A stretch of 64,000 nucleotides of DNA from Agrypnia vestita. Its lineage: Eukaryota > Arthropoda > Insecta > Trichoptera > Phryganeidae. Positions within the stretch are counted from its first letter, which is position 1. Each line of letters begins with the position of its first letter. The notes under the pieces are model-generated. The model saw only the letters and a list, made by a program, of their open reading frames with translations, was not told the origin of the DNA and searched no databases. The DNA lies in NCBI GenBank assembly GCA_016648135.1, contig JADDOH010022990.1, positions 1 through 64,000 on the forward strand, in the 5' to 3' direction. A program made the translations under genes and the position numbers. Below are positions 11,361-20,965 of the stretch, piece after piece.

Positions 11361-11709
11361 TTTTTAGCGAAATTTAAAATAAATTAAATTTTAATAATTA
11401 TTATTAGTGAATTAATTTTAATAAATATTACTATTAAGTTCTGCGGGTTAACTATTTTAAGTGTGATAGCTGTTTCGGCTTGCAAGGCTATCAAACAGTG
11501 GGTATACCACGTATAAACGACTTATTTATAAAATTTTAAGTTACCCCTAATACCCCCTAAATTTTTATTATTTATTATTATAATATTTATTAAAATATTA
11601 TTTATTTTAAATTTCAGTAATAATAATACTTATTAAATTTAATTCGTTTTAAATTTAATTAATAGGTAATAATTATTAAAATTTAATTTATTTTAAATTT
11701 CGCTAAAAA
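11361..11709. mobile_element. Foldback/MITE with perfect 43-bp terminal inverted repeats
   Basis: The arm at 11361-11403, starting TTTTTAGCGAAATTTAAAAT, is repeated exactly in inverse orientation at 11667-11709. The 263-bp centre is AT-rich except for 11440-11520. There is no coding capacity. Perfect arms suggest recent formation or strong constraint. No unambiguous target duplication was seen, so the superfamily is open. Confidence 0.7.
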
Positions 11710-12285
11710 TAAATATGGAGTTCTAAAAATAAAAAAAACCATAAATAAAGTGTAATTTCATTTAGTTTCCGATAAATCGGCGTGTATTGGACACATGACA
11801 TTTAAATATAGGATAATATGTAGCAAACCTCTCAGCCACTCGGTAGGTAATTACTTAGTCATGCTTTATAATTTTGTTCAGTGATTAGGTTTACACACAT
11901 AGTCATATTTATCTATGCAGCTATAGTTCGAAGCGATATTTATATTTATGTCATCAAATACAACATTACATTTTTTACGTATTGTAACGAGCTGTTCGTT
12001 GACATTTGACAGTTCCATAGAAAAGTGTTACATGCGCAGAACGGCAGGCCGGTATGCCCAGTGGTTGAAATAAGAACTAACATGATTTATAAATAGCAAA
12101 GAAATGGAAGGGTTCTTACCCGAGTAGAAAAACAAAAGAAAGCTGTTCTTTTGTGTTTGAATAAAAAATAGCAGAGTATTGCGTTGCGAGCGATTGTAAA
12201 ATGTGAGAGATAATGTACAAGCGATAATAAAAGATTTATTTTACGAGTTGTGCCATTTCATTTTTCGAGCGAGCCACGCCACGTA
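11710..12285. other. No gene recognised
   Basis: Mixed sequence without a coherent frame. The part from 12200 (GATAATGTACAAGCGATAAT, then TTATTTTACGAGTTG) could be part of an LTR, but I cannot support a call. Confidence 0.35.
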
Positions 12286-12289
12286 ACAG

Positions 12290-12530
12290 TATGTTTAATT
12301 CTTCTTCTTATGCTGCCATCTCTTATCATGAGATGCGGCGTGTTCCTAAGCTTCTTTTACCACTTATTTCCCCCTGGATGATGAGTTGGTTTAGACTATA
12401 TTTTGGTCCTCTCGTAATATGTCCGAGACACTCCAGCTTTATCTTGATAGTTCTTTCTTTCTTCTCGGTCTTTTTCCATACGCCGGAGGACTTCATCGTT
12501 CATCACTCTATCCAAGCCCAGAGATTGTAA
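12290..12530 (-). pseudogene. RT C-terminal fragment of an RTE-like/related LINE
   Basis: The minus strand reads KKTEKKERTIKIKLECLGHI, then TRGPKYSLNQLIIQGEI and SGKRSLGTRRIS, followed by stops. The LGHI-RG-KY-LxQLIIQGKI-GKRSxGRRRxSW order is the conserved C-terminal part of a widespread LINE protein. Only about 70 residues remain, ending in an AGAAGAAGAAT tail. Confidence 0.7.
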
Positions 12531-12679
12531 CCCGCGCGAGCTAGCTTAAGTGTGTCTGTTATATTTGCGAAATAAATAAATAAATCATTAAAAATGTTTA
12601 TTTACGGAGTAGATTTATTCGTACTTTTGTACCACGGCGAACAAGCGACAGTACTTTAAACAAAATTAACAGAAAAAAA

Positions 12680-13152
12680 GCCAACCCACAAAAAATATTT
12701 TTTATTATATTCCCTTTTTCATTGAAAGAGGTTTCGCGCCTACTCCACGCGTCGGGATAGAAAATTAAACAATAATCAATATAATAAATCAATATATAAA
12801 TCTACAAAGCTCTTGTAACTTAGTGGTCCGAGCACCGGCCCCGGAAAGGAGGTGACCCGGGTTCGAATCCCGGTAGTAGCCAAATATTTTTTCGTGGATT
12901 AGATTTTTCTATTTGTCTTTCTAATTGATTAATTAATTTGGTTTTAATATATAAATCGTTAAAATTTCGAATAATCCAAAATTACACTATGATTATTAAA
13001 TTTTTAGATCATTTTTATCGTCGCCACGAGTCTGCCTGCAAAGTTTCAGCTCGATTGGATCACTGGGAAAGGGTAAAAAATCGATCCAAAGTTTTTTCGG
13101 CAGACAAGCCGACAAGCTGACGCAACGATTTAAAAGAAAGGGAGTAAAAAAC
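12680..13152 (+). repeat. Unclassified repeat S, copy 1 (hosts a SINE)
   Basis: Shares ATTATATTCCCTTTTTC near its left end, GTCGCCACGAGTCTGCCTGC, AAAGTTTCAGCTCGATTGGA, AATCGATCCAAAGTTTTTTC and GAAAGGGAGTAAAAAA near its right end. The same layout is seen at 22628, 30930, 59840 (minus) and 63828 (minus). A short inverted pair (TACTCCCTTTC / GAAAGGGAGTA) sits near the ends. A tRNA-derived SINE is inserted at 12808-12946. Confidence 0.8.
12808..12946 (+). repeat. tRNA-derived SINE, family A
   Basis: The head is tRNA-like: an A-box-like TAACTTAGTGGTCC, then GGTTCGAATCC (B box) inside a perfect T arm CCGGG/CCCGG, and an end in TAGTAGCC. The acceptor pairing is imperfect and a conserved tail (AAATATTTTTTCGTGGATT, CTAATTGATTAATTAATTTG) follows, so it is a SINE and not a tRNA gene. 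Related copies are at 57223, 57627 and 57738. Confidence 0.8.
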
Positions 13153-13655
13153 AAAATGTCACAAAGCCCTGGCTTCTATTTTTGTTCATTGCCGAAACCA
13201 TGTCGCGAGTAACTTTACTGTTTCCGCCTGGTTAAACTTTCTTCTAGCTCCAGCACACCGTGTAAACATGTTAATGTTATTTACGACGTTGTTTTGATCA
13301 TGATGTTGTATTATGACGTATTTCGACGGGAGGGGATGTGTAAATAAGGCTGTGGCCCCGTGAAGCCATCCAATTTTCCAGACGTCCGTGTGATTCCAGG
13401 TGCTCCATTGCCCCGACCTTTCGTCTGGAACTTTCTGGAATTCTATTTTTTAAACCTGCACCGGCCGACTCGTACAAGATCGATCGCTGGGACCTACAAT
13501 GGTGTTTCAGCGATGTGGAAAATTCGTCTGTCAGTGTGGACCGCCCCCGTAATTGATGGGTTAATGTGAAAACTCCTTCATTTTAATTTTCAATCAACTT
13601 AACTGAATAATACCTTCTCGGAATTTCCTAATCACACGATTGAAACTAATTATTG
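13153..13655. other. No gene recognised
   Basis: A 69-residue plus frame (13360-13569) covers a GC-richer block but has no motif I recognise. Confidence 0.35.
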
Positions 13656-13657
13656 GG

Positions 13658-13768
13658 CGCGGGCGTGCAGCGAGAACAATGAAGCATGATATTTACGAAA
13701 GTATATATTTTGAAAAAAAAAATCTAATTAAAAGATATATCTCGTAATATTTCTATCACATCACATCA
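13658..13768 (-). mobile_element. Truncated copy of the hAT MITE at 15522
   Basis: GGGCGTGCAGCGAGAACA, then AAAAAAAAAATCTAATTA and CGTAATATTTCTATCACA match the reverse complement of the right half of the 15522-15744 element. The other end is missing, so this is a one-ended relic. Confidence 0.6.
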
Positions 13769-13784
13769 CACACATATATCTATT

Positions 13785-13845
13785 TATTTATTTATTTAAT
13801 ATACACGCCTAAATAGCCCTTTACCTACAATGAATTTATACATAA
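13785..13845 (-). repeat. LINE 3' tail with conserved hairpin
   Basis: On the minus strand, GTAAAGGGCTATTTAGGCGT precedes (AATA)n. It is the same tail signature as at 14820, 21665, 24100, 32635, 34880 and 44030. Confidence 0.5.
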
Positions 13846-13889
13846 TGTTAACACAACAACATATGCGTGTAAATTATATAAATAGAATT

Positions 13890-14155
13890 ATACATCAGTG
13901 TAGAAATAGACAAAAAATAAGAAATAAAAGAGATATAATACAATATAAAATACATTAATAATAGAAAAATTTGAAAACGTAAAACATAAAAGTGTAGAGA
14001 TATAAAACAATAAAGCGTGTGAATAATAGAACCATTTGAAAACATATCGTATAGAAGAGTAGAGATATAATTTAGTAAAACACATAAATGATGGAAAGAT
14101 TTGAAAACATAAAAGAGTAAAAATGTAATACAATAAAACACACGAATAATATAAA
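13890..14155. repeat. Minisatellite, about four units of ~65 bp
   Basis: Units carry ATTTGAAAACRTAAAA, GTAGAGATATAA and CAATAAARC..GAATA at a spacing of about 65 bp, with moderate divergence. The array may be internal to the 3' UTR of the minus-strand LINE tail ending at 13785. Confidence 0.7.
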
Positions 14156-14157
14156 AA

Positions 14158-14860
14158 TTGAAAACACGTGTAAGTTCACATACTTATCATGAAAGTGGCA
14201 TTATATTATATTATACATCACACAAAAAAAGAATAGTGACGGACTTTCTCTTTTTACACAAACTAATAAATGGTACTATCGATTGTCCTCAACTACTAGA
14301 ACGTATCTGCTTGTGTGTTCCGTCTCGCATAAGTAGAAGTCGTGCAGGTGGAAACTGCAGCAACTAACTTCTTCTTTAATTCCTCACTGCAAATGCTTCC
14401 TAGACTAGCAAACAGATACGAGCAACTTGACGTCTTTGCCAATAACTTTTTATTACTCAAACATATATTAAAAGGTGTATTGAAAGATTACTAGTATTTA
14501 TCGAATTGGACTAAAATAATTGATTTGTTTTTGTATGTAAATTTTTATTATATTATGACTTTCAAAGTTTGTGCTATTGCTTTTCACTCTATATTATTAC
14601 TTTTTTTTTGTTTTTGAATTTCTATTAAATTATGTTTTTCTTATATTTCTGCTTGTTATATATTTGCTTTTTACTTTATATTATATTTATCTTTATATAT
14701 TTGTATCTTTATTTTAAGTATTTTCTTTCCACTTTATGTCATTATTATGTTTATATGTTATTATTTTTTTTAAAACTATAAATATATTCTATTAATCTAC
14801 GCTTTACCTATCTGTTGTAAAAGCCCTATAGGGCGTTAATTAGTAATAAATATTATTAAC
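14158..14860 (+). pseudogene. Non-LTR retrotransposon 3' end (RT C-terminus, 3' UTR, tail)
   Basis: Plus-strand coding sequence reads KKRIVTDFLFLHKLINGTID, then CPQLLERICLCVPSRISRSR. This is the classic C-terminal LxDxxFLxKLxNGxIDxPxLLxxIxxxVPxR pattern of Jockey/CR1-like ORF2. Frameshifts follow. An AT-rich 3' UTR runs to TGTAAAAGCCCTATAGGGCG (14818-14840) and an AATA-type tail. A second copy of the same family lies at 32630-33160 on the minus strand. Confidence 0.85.
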
Positions 14861-14869
14861 ATATTATTC

Positions 14870-15513
14870 AGATTATAATAATATGGTCACGGGTCGTACC
14901 TACGGGAGACAAACGAAAATGTTGAATATTATCGACTTATTAATTATTTTAACAACCTAAAAAGTCACTGGACACGAATTTAATTTAAATACTATTTTTT
15001 AATTCACACTATTTCTCAATTAATCACTCCTCTGTGAAACACTATCGCTTGCTAGAATATTCTGTTCAATTGTCGAACTAAGTAGGTATTTTGATCGATG
15101 TCTGTCGTTAAACACGTTCCGTGATTCTTCGAGAACATTATTTACATTTCTAGCGATTCCTCGAAATTTCCAGTGCTTACGAGAATGATCCTGTCGATTC
15201 GAGATTTCTCCAGAATGTTTCACGCCTAATCGCTTTGCAGTATATATGCCAATTTGTACATGATTGCATTGCATTGGCCGAAGACTCTTGTGCTTGGGAT
15301 ATTGGGTTTGGTTTGGAAAAAGCATTGTATTGTACTAGTTATAATTAGAAGTTTACTAAGTTTAAGTTTTAATTAAAGGTTAACATAACTGGTAGACAGC
15401 TTTAATCAATTAAGCTATTATGAAACTACACAGCGTTGTCAGATTACGTCATAATATAGAAATCCAGAGATATCTTCACGTTCTTATTCCGCCCTTTAGA
15501 GATTTTAAATATA
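14870..15513 (-). repeat. LTR-like sequence (uncertain)
   Basis: A minus frame of 101 residues (15020-15325) has no known motif. Read on the minus strand, the region has GAATATTCTAGC, heat-shock-like TTCTGGAGAAATCTCGAA, and an end GTGTGAATTAAAAAATAG resembling the ends of the LTR-like blocks near 27150 and 31735. I infer a solo LTR-like relic. Confidence 0.3.
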
Positions 15514-15521
15514 CTATAGGT

Positions 15522-15744
15522 TAGGCGCGTGCAGTGGGAACATGACTTTTTTGTAAACGAATATTTTGGAAAAAAAATAGAAATCAAATATTTATGCTAC
15601 AGATTTTTATTACATATCAAAATATGAAAACTATGCTAACAATTGTGATAGAAATATTACGAAATATATGTTGTATTCCGATTTTTTTTCCAAATAATTA
15701 GTTACGTAAAAGTCATGATGCGATGTTCCCACTGCACGCCCCTG
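15522..15744. mobile_element. hAT-type MITE with 8-bp target duplication
   Basis: The ends are imperfect inverted repeats (TAGGCGCGTGCAGTGGGAAC and, reversed, CAGGGGCGTGCAGTGGGAAC). They are flanked by the identical 8-mer CTATAGGT at 15514-15521 and 15745-15752. An 8-bp duplication with CAGGGG-type ends is characteristic of hAT elements. It is 223 bp long and has no coding capacity. Confidence 0.85.
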
Positions 15745-15754
15745 CTATAGGTAA

Positions 15755-16325
15755 GGTATTACAATATTAAGTAATAACATAAGCTATAGTTAGTGTAAGT
15801 AGTATTACGTGTGTGTATTATTATTATGCATTACACAAAAACACCTTCTTAAACCTCATCAAAAAATTGACACCGAGACCAAAAAACAAAATGTTTGTAG
15901 TGTCAAACAGTATAATTCGAATCACTTTCTACAAACGAATCCTTGATATTTAAACTCTTTCTAAAATGAATTTCAATACAAAAAAACGATATTCAAAATT
16001 GTCAAATAAAATTTACAGAAATTTTTCAAAACAATATTCACAATTTCATAAAATTTATTTCAGTTCTAATTGAAAAAGGTTCAATTTAAAGTACCTACCT
16101 ATAAAAGTTAAAACCCAGCCAGTACGTTTGTTTTTAAACTGAGTTGCGCAAAGCCTGTTTCAACCACTTAACTTTGCTCTTGAAATGAATTTAAGTGAAT
16201 GAAAGAGTGATGTAGGAGAGAAAGGAAATGCGAAATTTATAAAACCGATCGCGAATTTATTCAGTGATCACTGTAGCTTTTGTGTTGTACATATTTAGAT
16301 TTATGGTACCATGAAACTGTATCTG
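15755..16325. other. No gene recognised
   Basis: AT-rich, with weak repetition of TTCAAAATTGTCAAA-like words. No coding frame or clear repeat boundary was found. Confidence 0.4.
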
Positions 16326-16329
16326 TTTA

Positions 16330-16905
16330 CCGGTGATTTTTCGGTATTATAGAGGTAACAAAGTAAATAGAATGACAAATTCATCTGTCCAAGCACACTA
16401 CTTTTGGCTCGTTTACTTTTATAAGACTAAATTTAATCAATTAGTGTATATTATAGATATCTCACAGAGACGAAACTGTATTAATTATGGGAAAGTAGGT
16501 ATAGAAGTCATTTGGGTGTAACAGGATTATGACCTGTCTTTTTATGGTTGGCTTAAGTGATCACTTTACACAATTGTAACATTCGCCATTTCCACCCATG
16601 ATAGAATATACCATGCTTATTCATTTTTTGGAAGTTGTATATATGTTCAAATTGCGTGAAAAGCTTTCATATATGAGTTGTAAGCGCCTTTTCCATGCGG
16701 CCTGTACAAAGCCATTTTCATTCCCCTAAATCCCCACAGATGTCGCTAATGAGAAAATCTACAATTGATTTACGGAATTTTGGGAGCAATATACTTTATT
16801 GTGTGTAATGAAATTCATCCGAATACTTGCATTACACTAGGATACGCCAGGAAATATTATTTCCAATTTTTGTTAAATTCCTTTTTTACCAGTATTTACA
16901 ATTCA
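16330..16905 (+). repeat. Unclassified repeat U1, copy 2
   Basis: Colinear with 5775-6335 from AATCAATTAGTGTATATTAT through CACAGAGACGAAACTGTATT, GGCTTAAGTGATCACTTTAC, TTTTTTGGAAGTTGTATATA and GAAATTCATCCGAATAC. It is followed directly by a palindrome made of this family's own left end. Confidence 0.85.
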
Positions 16906-16911
16906 GAATAT

Positions 16912-17094
16912 TTTTGAGTTTGTTCAAATCTTTCAGAACAGTGCTGGATTTATGTCACAGAGACATTATTAATCAATTAGTGTATATTATAGATATCTCA
17001 TATGCTGAGATATCTATAATATACACTAATTGATTAATAATGTCTCTGTGACATAAATCCAGCACTGTTCTGAAAGATTTGAACAAACTCAAAA
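16912..17094. repeat. Perfect inverted repeat, 89-bp arms, 5-nt loop
   Basis: Arm 16912-17000 and arm 17006-17094 are exact reverse complements around TATGC. The arm equals the left end of repeat U1 (TTTTGAGTTTGTTCAAATC through TATTATAGATATCTCA). No mismatch was found, so the duplication is recent or maintained by conversion. Confidence 0.95.
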
Positions 17095-17099
17095 TATAC

Positions 17100-17450
17100 T
17101 AAATTTAAATTTGCGAATTATCCCGTGTCACCAGATTTTACATTTTTATTTTATTTATTTGTTTGGTGATATTTATAAATATAAGAAAATTATATGTATG
17201 TATATATGAGAGTGCAAATAGACAGTAATGAATTTATTAACTTATATCCTAGCATATTTCACATAAAGATAATTTTGAAACAATACATAATAATAATACC
17301 TATAAATAAGTTAGCAGTAACAGTAGTGAATAAAACATAATAAATTAAATTTAACTTATTAAGGTAATTCTAACTTTATTTGTATCTTGCATCGCAGCAT
17401 TGAATCAATATTGATTTATTAATTCAATGTTGCGTCGCAGAATTACGTTC
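17100..17450. other. AT-rich sequence, no gene
   Basis: Includes a (TTTA)-type run at 17146-17160 that may mark a LINE tail on the minus strand. It also holds an imperfect inverted pair at 17387-17442 (GCAGCATTGAAT / ATTCAATGTTGC). Confidence 0.45.
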
Positions 17451-17454
17451 ACTC

Positions 17455-17965
17455 GTGGTCTTAGATGGTATAGAGACACATGATAGATATAATGTCGGTG
17501 AACAAATCATTGTGCGGAGTAGACTCGAGAGTGGCTCGATGATCTGGGGGCCACATGAGGGCAAGTACTCTCTTATGGTGGAGAAAGGTATGATCGATAA
17601 TCCTGAAATTATGCAGAGCATTGGTTTGTATGTTCCTGATAATTACACTAGACATCGTCAGCATAGATTGTTTCACATTCCAATATACAGGACCAACCTG
17701 CCGATGGTTATGCCTGTTGGAAGAGCCACAGCTATGCTGAACAAAATCGCTTTGGGTATTGATATATTCCATGTGTCTGAGGGTGTTTTCCGAAGCGGGA
17801 TTCTCCTACACCTTTGACCGGATTTTATGTTATTTTTAATTTATTAAATATTTTCATTTTTGATATATACTTCCTAATATGTATGCCTTAAACATTTTGT
17901 TTGTCATGTACATATTATCATGAAATAAATTGAATTGAATTGAATTGAATTGAATTGAATTGTAG
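17455..17965 (+). pseudogene. Non-LTR RT C-terminus with 3' UTR and (AATTG)n tail
   Basis: A 120-residue plus frame ends PEIMQSIGLYVPDNYTRHRQ, then LFHIPIYRTNLPM and MLNKIALGIDIFHVSE, and stops at 17815-17817. The IGLYVPxxxxRxxxLFxxPxxRTNL and LNxIxxxxDIF pattern is the usual ORF2 terminus in several LINE clades. About 110 bp of 3' UTR lead to a pentanucleotide TTGAA run at 17928-17962, an intact 3' end. The frame opens without ATG because the copy is 5'-truncated. Confidence 0.88.
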
Positions 17966-17984
17966 GCTCGGCACATTTCCACTA

Positions 17985-18095
17985 TGGGTGAATGTAATCC
18001 GCAATAAACAGAGATGTGTGGAGGAAAATGGATAAGGCCTACAGCCAGCAGTGGAGAGAAAAAGGCTGAGGAAGAAGAAGAAGAAGATGTAGAAC
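17985..18095 (+). pseudogene. Short LINE ORF2 terminus with GAA tail
   Basis: The plus strand reads MWRKMDKAYSQQWREKG-like residues, a stop, then (GAA)n at 18068-18089. The length is too short for family assignment. The tail type matches that at 4063 and 12283. Confidence 0.4.
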
Positions 18096-18229
18096 ATTGT
18101 CTCAAGTGCGAATTACGAAATTACGAAATTATCCGCAATCACGTGGCAATATGTTCAAAGAAGATCGATCCAATCTTATTGCATTATCGTTAGGGTACGT
18201 GTATAATGATTGACACGAGATGAAAGCGG

Positions 18230-18476
18230 TTCCAGGCTTTACAATATTAAATGATTAGACCTATTAATTCCGGAAGCATCTCTGTTCCGAGTCCCATTGT
18301 CTGCAGATCTGCGGTCCACACAATGGTGGCTGCTGACAGCTCTGTCAAGTAGCGCCGATTCAGAACGTCATCACCCGCCTCCTGGCTGCAGTCCTGATGG
18401 CCAGACATCGTCCGCGCCAGGAGCACAGCGCTGCGAGGGTGCGGCCAAGCGGGGAATCGTCGGCATCTATCGGGCG
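18230..18476 (-). other. GC-rich block with open frame, host of a hammerhead element
   Basis: An 80-residue minus frame (18247-18489) covers an unusually GC-rich stretch for this window. I do not recognise the product. The same sequence resumes at 18977 after the inserted element (CGGTCGTCTCCCGCGC). It could be host exon, LTR or promoter sequence. Confidence 0.3.
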
Positions 18477-18535
18477 AATAAATCAACAATTAACAGAATG
18501 TTGGTAAACTTAGTAAAAACCACTACCAGATTTAC

Positions 18536-18576
18536 GGTCTATCGGTTTCGAGACCCGTCTCTTCGTCAGGACCAAC
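18536..18576 (-). ncRNA. Hammerhead ribozyme motif, left arm of element 1
   Basis: On the minus strand: stem I GGUC pairs with GACC, the core is CUGACGA (18569-18563), then one unpaired A, stem II GAGAC/GUCUC, GAAA, stem III ACCGAU (one change from palindromic ACCGGU) and H17 = A. The predicted cut is after 18540. All catalytic core bases are present. Confidence 0.75.
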
Positions 18577-18844
18577 ACTACACTACTACATTCACAACAC
18601 TATAGACCCCAACCATAATATTGTAAAACTATCACCACTATTGTTCACATGCGTGTTAATCTTGTCAGAGAAATTGAACTACTGAACAATTCAGGGATCT
18701 AACGAGAGAGAGTGAGAGGGGGCGGGGTCTACAGTGGGTGTTACCACTTCTCTTGTAAACGCTACGTTGAACAAAGGGCTATATGGAAAATTAATTTGGT
18801 TATTAATGAGAGGTACTCTATTATTCACCGCCTCCCTAATGTGT

Positions 18845-18888
18845 TGGTACTGACGAAGAGACGGGTACGTCTCGAAACCGGTAGACCC
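18845..18888 (+). ncRNA. Hammerhead ribozyme motif, right arm of element 1
   Basis: The core is CUGACGA at 18850-18856, followed by an unpaired A, stem II GAGAC..GUCUC, GAAA at 18874-18877, palindromic ACCGGU and H17 = A at 18883. Stem I keeps GGU/ACC, but the base next to the core is A instead of C, which mispairs with G. Confidence 0.7.
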
Positions 18889-18999
18889 TAAATCTGGTAG
18901 TGGTTTTTACTAAGTTTACTAACATTCTGTTATTATGTCTAACCACAAAGTTAATGCTTTAAATATTAATAATATTAATAAATCAACGATTAACCGGTC

Positions 19000-19860
19000 G
19001 TCTCCCGCGCAATTTCGCGCACAATTGCTGTTTTTTTAGACACTTTTTTGTGATGGTTTTATTCATGTAAAAATCAAAAATAATCACCAAGAAGTTGCAG
19101 TTTCTGGTTTCTCAATATACAGACTTCATGTATATTGAGAAACCAGAAACTCAAATTTTCATTTATTATGTATGCATCGTTTTAGCGATAAATATTTTTT
19201 ATGTTTTTCGATGCTTTGTATAGGCGATATTTTATCAACGGCGCCATGTGAACAATAAGTACTAACCTTAACAAGACAAAACGATAAAATTTAATCTCAC
19301 CATTTCGTTCAAATGTGTGTAATATTAATAAAAAAAACATATTTAACATACATTAACACTCTAATATTCACAGGAATGTGTTTATCGCCACTTAGACGCA
19401 GCAACTTTGCAAAGCCTTCGCTGCTTTCGGTCAGACGCTCAGGTCAATCGGTTTTGTTGAAGACAGCGTGGAGCGTGGATGCAATTGTGAGCTTACCACA
19501 TTAATCATGTGATTGATTAATAATGGAAATAATAATTCAAGGTATGTCTGCTTTATGCATGTAAAATAAAATGAGTAATTTTAACCGTTAAAAGTTTTTG
19601 GCACGTTTTAGAAACTTTTGAAAATGTCGTGAATTTTAATACAAAACGAATATTCAAAAACAGATTATTCCGTTAGAAATATCTAGGTCAACGCGACGAT
19701 TTTCAGTTGTCATTTCATGTCAATATCACTTTCGTTGCGAGAAAAAATACTTAAAAAAAGAATCTGCGTTCGATAATAATGTAAAATTATTAATACTGTT
19801 GTATTTTGCTATTACTTTGTGGTTATTATGAATATAATTAAACTAGTTAACTTTGTTTAC
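19000..19860. other. No gene recognised; one hairpin
   Basis: Apart from the perfect hairpin at 19099-19151, no feature was found. The 63-residue plus frame at 19313-19504 has no known motif. Confidence 0.4.
19099..19151. repeat. Perfect 23-bp hairpin, 7-nt loop
   Basis: AGTTTCTGGTTTCTCAATAT plus ACA at 19099-19121 is followed by GACTTCA and the exact reverse complement at 19129-19151. The stem is fully paired, unlike a typical bulged pre-miRNA. It may be a small inverted duplication. No other copy was seen here. Confidence 0.9.
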
Positions 19861-19878
19861 ACTACTAAAATTTATTTG

Positions 19879-19925
19879 GTAAAACCAACCGGTTTCGGAA
19901 ACGACGTTCCTTCATCAGGGTATAC
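19879..19925 (-). ncRNA. Hammerhead ribozyme motif, single
   Basis: On the minus strand: stem I ACC pairs with GGU, the core is CUGAUGA (19918-19912), then an unpaired A, stem II GGAAC/GUUUCC around GUC, GAAA (19896-19893), palindromic stem III ACCGGU and H17 = U (19887). The predicted cut is between 19887 and 19886. This is among the best-formed copies. No inverted partner was seen nearby. Confidence 0.8.
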
Positions 19926-20019
19926 TTAATACTAATTGAACTTTACAAAAATTATAAACAATCATACTTCAGTGTTAAGTGTCCAAATGGGGGTAAATAT
20001 TGGGGGGTGCGAAAGAAAC

Positions 20020-20130
20020 AGGTGATAGGGTGAAAGGGAACATATTCAGTACATTATGTATTGTGTAATAAATTTACAACCTGGCAACTTCTGTTTCGCG
20101 ACAGGGGCGCCCTCCCTCGCACGCCAAGTT
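20020..20130 (+). repeat. LTR-like repeat, copy 2 (uninterrupted)
   Basis: ATTGTGTAATAAATTTACAA, then CAACTTCTGTTTCGCGAC and CGCCCTCCCTCGCACGCC run without a break. Copy 1 (4590-5300) carries a 414-bp LINE fragment between CAACTTC and TGTTACGCG, so this copy represents the empty site. Confidence 0.6.
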
Positions 20131-20149
20131 ATCTTGGTGGCACTCTACA

Positions 20150-20965
20150 CATTCTTCTTAGTGGCACGTGAGCAAGCGCAGTATCGACCTTCTTTAGCCC
20201 TTGCTTATTAGTGGCATGTGTGTACGCACATTGCTAGTAATAAGCATACTCATTAGTGGCATGCTCAAAAATCAACCGCCGGTTGATTTATGAGCATGCT
20301 AATGTCATTCACCATGAGAAGGGGTATCTTTGGAGCATGTGTGAACAGGCTTGCTTATTATGAGCATGCTTGTCATTCATGTCTAGTATCGATAATGCGA
20401 TCTTCTGAGTCCGCGATAGACGATGTTTGAGAGATGATAAAACATTACTTTTCGTGACTTATTATAGGAATCACGAATGTCTGTGGAGTACTCGGCCACC
20501 GCTATGTAAAAATAATAAAGCGAGAAGTAATGTTTATGAAATATTATTTAGGACATGAATGATTCGATAAAAATTATAAAAACTAAAATCAAAAATATTT
20601 TGATTTATTGGTTCACTTGAATTTTCTATTTCAGTTTGCAGTTTCCATACTGAACAAAAGCGTCTTTATTCTATGACTAGAGTATGCCAGTAATAAGCAT
20701 GTGTGTGTGTGATTAAACCCGGGAACTGTTTTGATGTATTGTTTCACTAGAATTTTCTATTTCAGTTTGCAAAGTTTCAATTTTGAACTAGAGTTCCTCT
20801 CTATTCTATGACAAGAGCGTGCCACTAATAAGCATGTGTGTTTGATTGTTAACTTTGAGCACGGTTATTTGAGCATGCTTAAAATAAGCATGCTTATAAT
20901 GAGCAAGTGTGTACAGTTGTTAGGGCATGCTAGTTTTGAGCGTGCCAGTAATAAGCATGTATATC
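20150..20965. repeat. Field of GCATGC / AATAAGCATG palindromic words with an internal ~130-bp duplication
   Basis: TGCCASTAATAAGCATG occurs near 20688, 20819 and 20944, and its inverse CTTATTAGTGGCATGTG near 20205. GAGCATGCTT and TTATGAGCATGC recur throughout. A direct duplication of about 130 bp (GAATTTTCTATTTCAGTTTG at 20619 and 20750) is embedded. No coding frame runs through it. The class is unknown. Confidence 0.7.

Larger units (their letters stand above)
18495..18976. mobile_element. Hammerhead foldback element 1 (PLE-derived, non-autonomous)
   Basis: Inverted arms of about 85-90 bp (18495-18580 and 18841-18932) share GGTAAACTTAGTAAAAACC, CACTACCAGATTTA and a hammerhead in each arm. 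The element is flanked by an 18-bp direct repeat with one mismatch, AATAAATCAACRATTAAC, at 18477-18494 and 18977-18994. No protein is encoded. Hammerheads plus target duplications of variable length point to retrotransposition by a PLE. Confidence 0.8.

Noticed and set aside
12808..12881. tRNA gene on the plus strand
   Set aside because: The T arm and B box are good, but acceptor and anticodon arms pair poorly and a SINE body follows that is shared with copies at 57223 and 57627.
17455..17772. Minus-strand 103-residue frame
   Set aside because: The plus strand carries the recognisable LINE C-terminus; the minus frame is its shadow.
17854..18105. Minus-strand frame with poly-Ser run
   Set aside because: It is the antisense of a (GAA)n tail and an (AATTG)n tail of plus-strand LINE remnants.
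20150..20965. CRISPR-like array
   Set aside because: Repeat spacing is irregular, units are in both orientations, and the sequence is eukaryotic.
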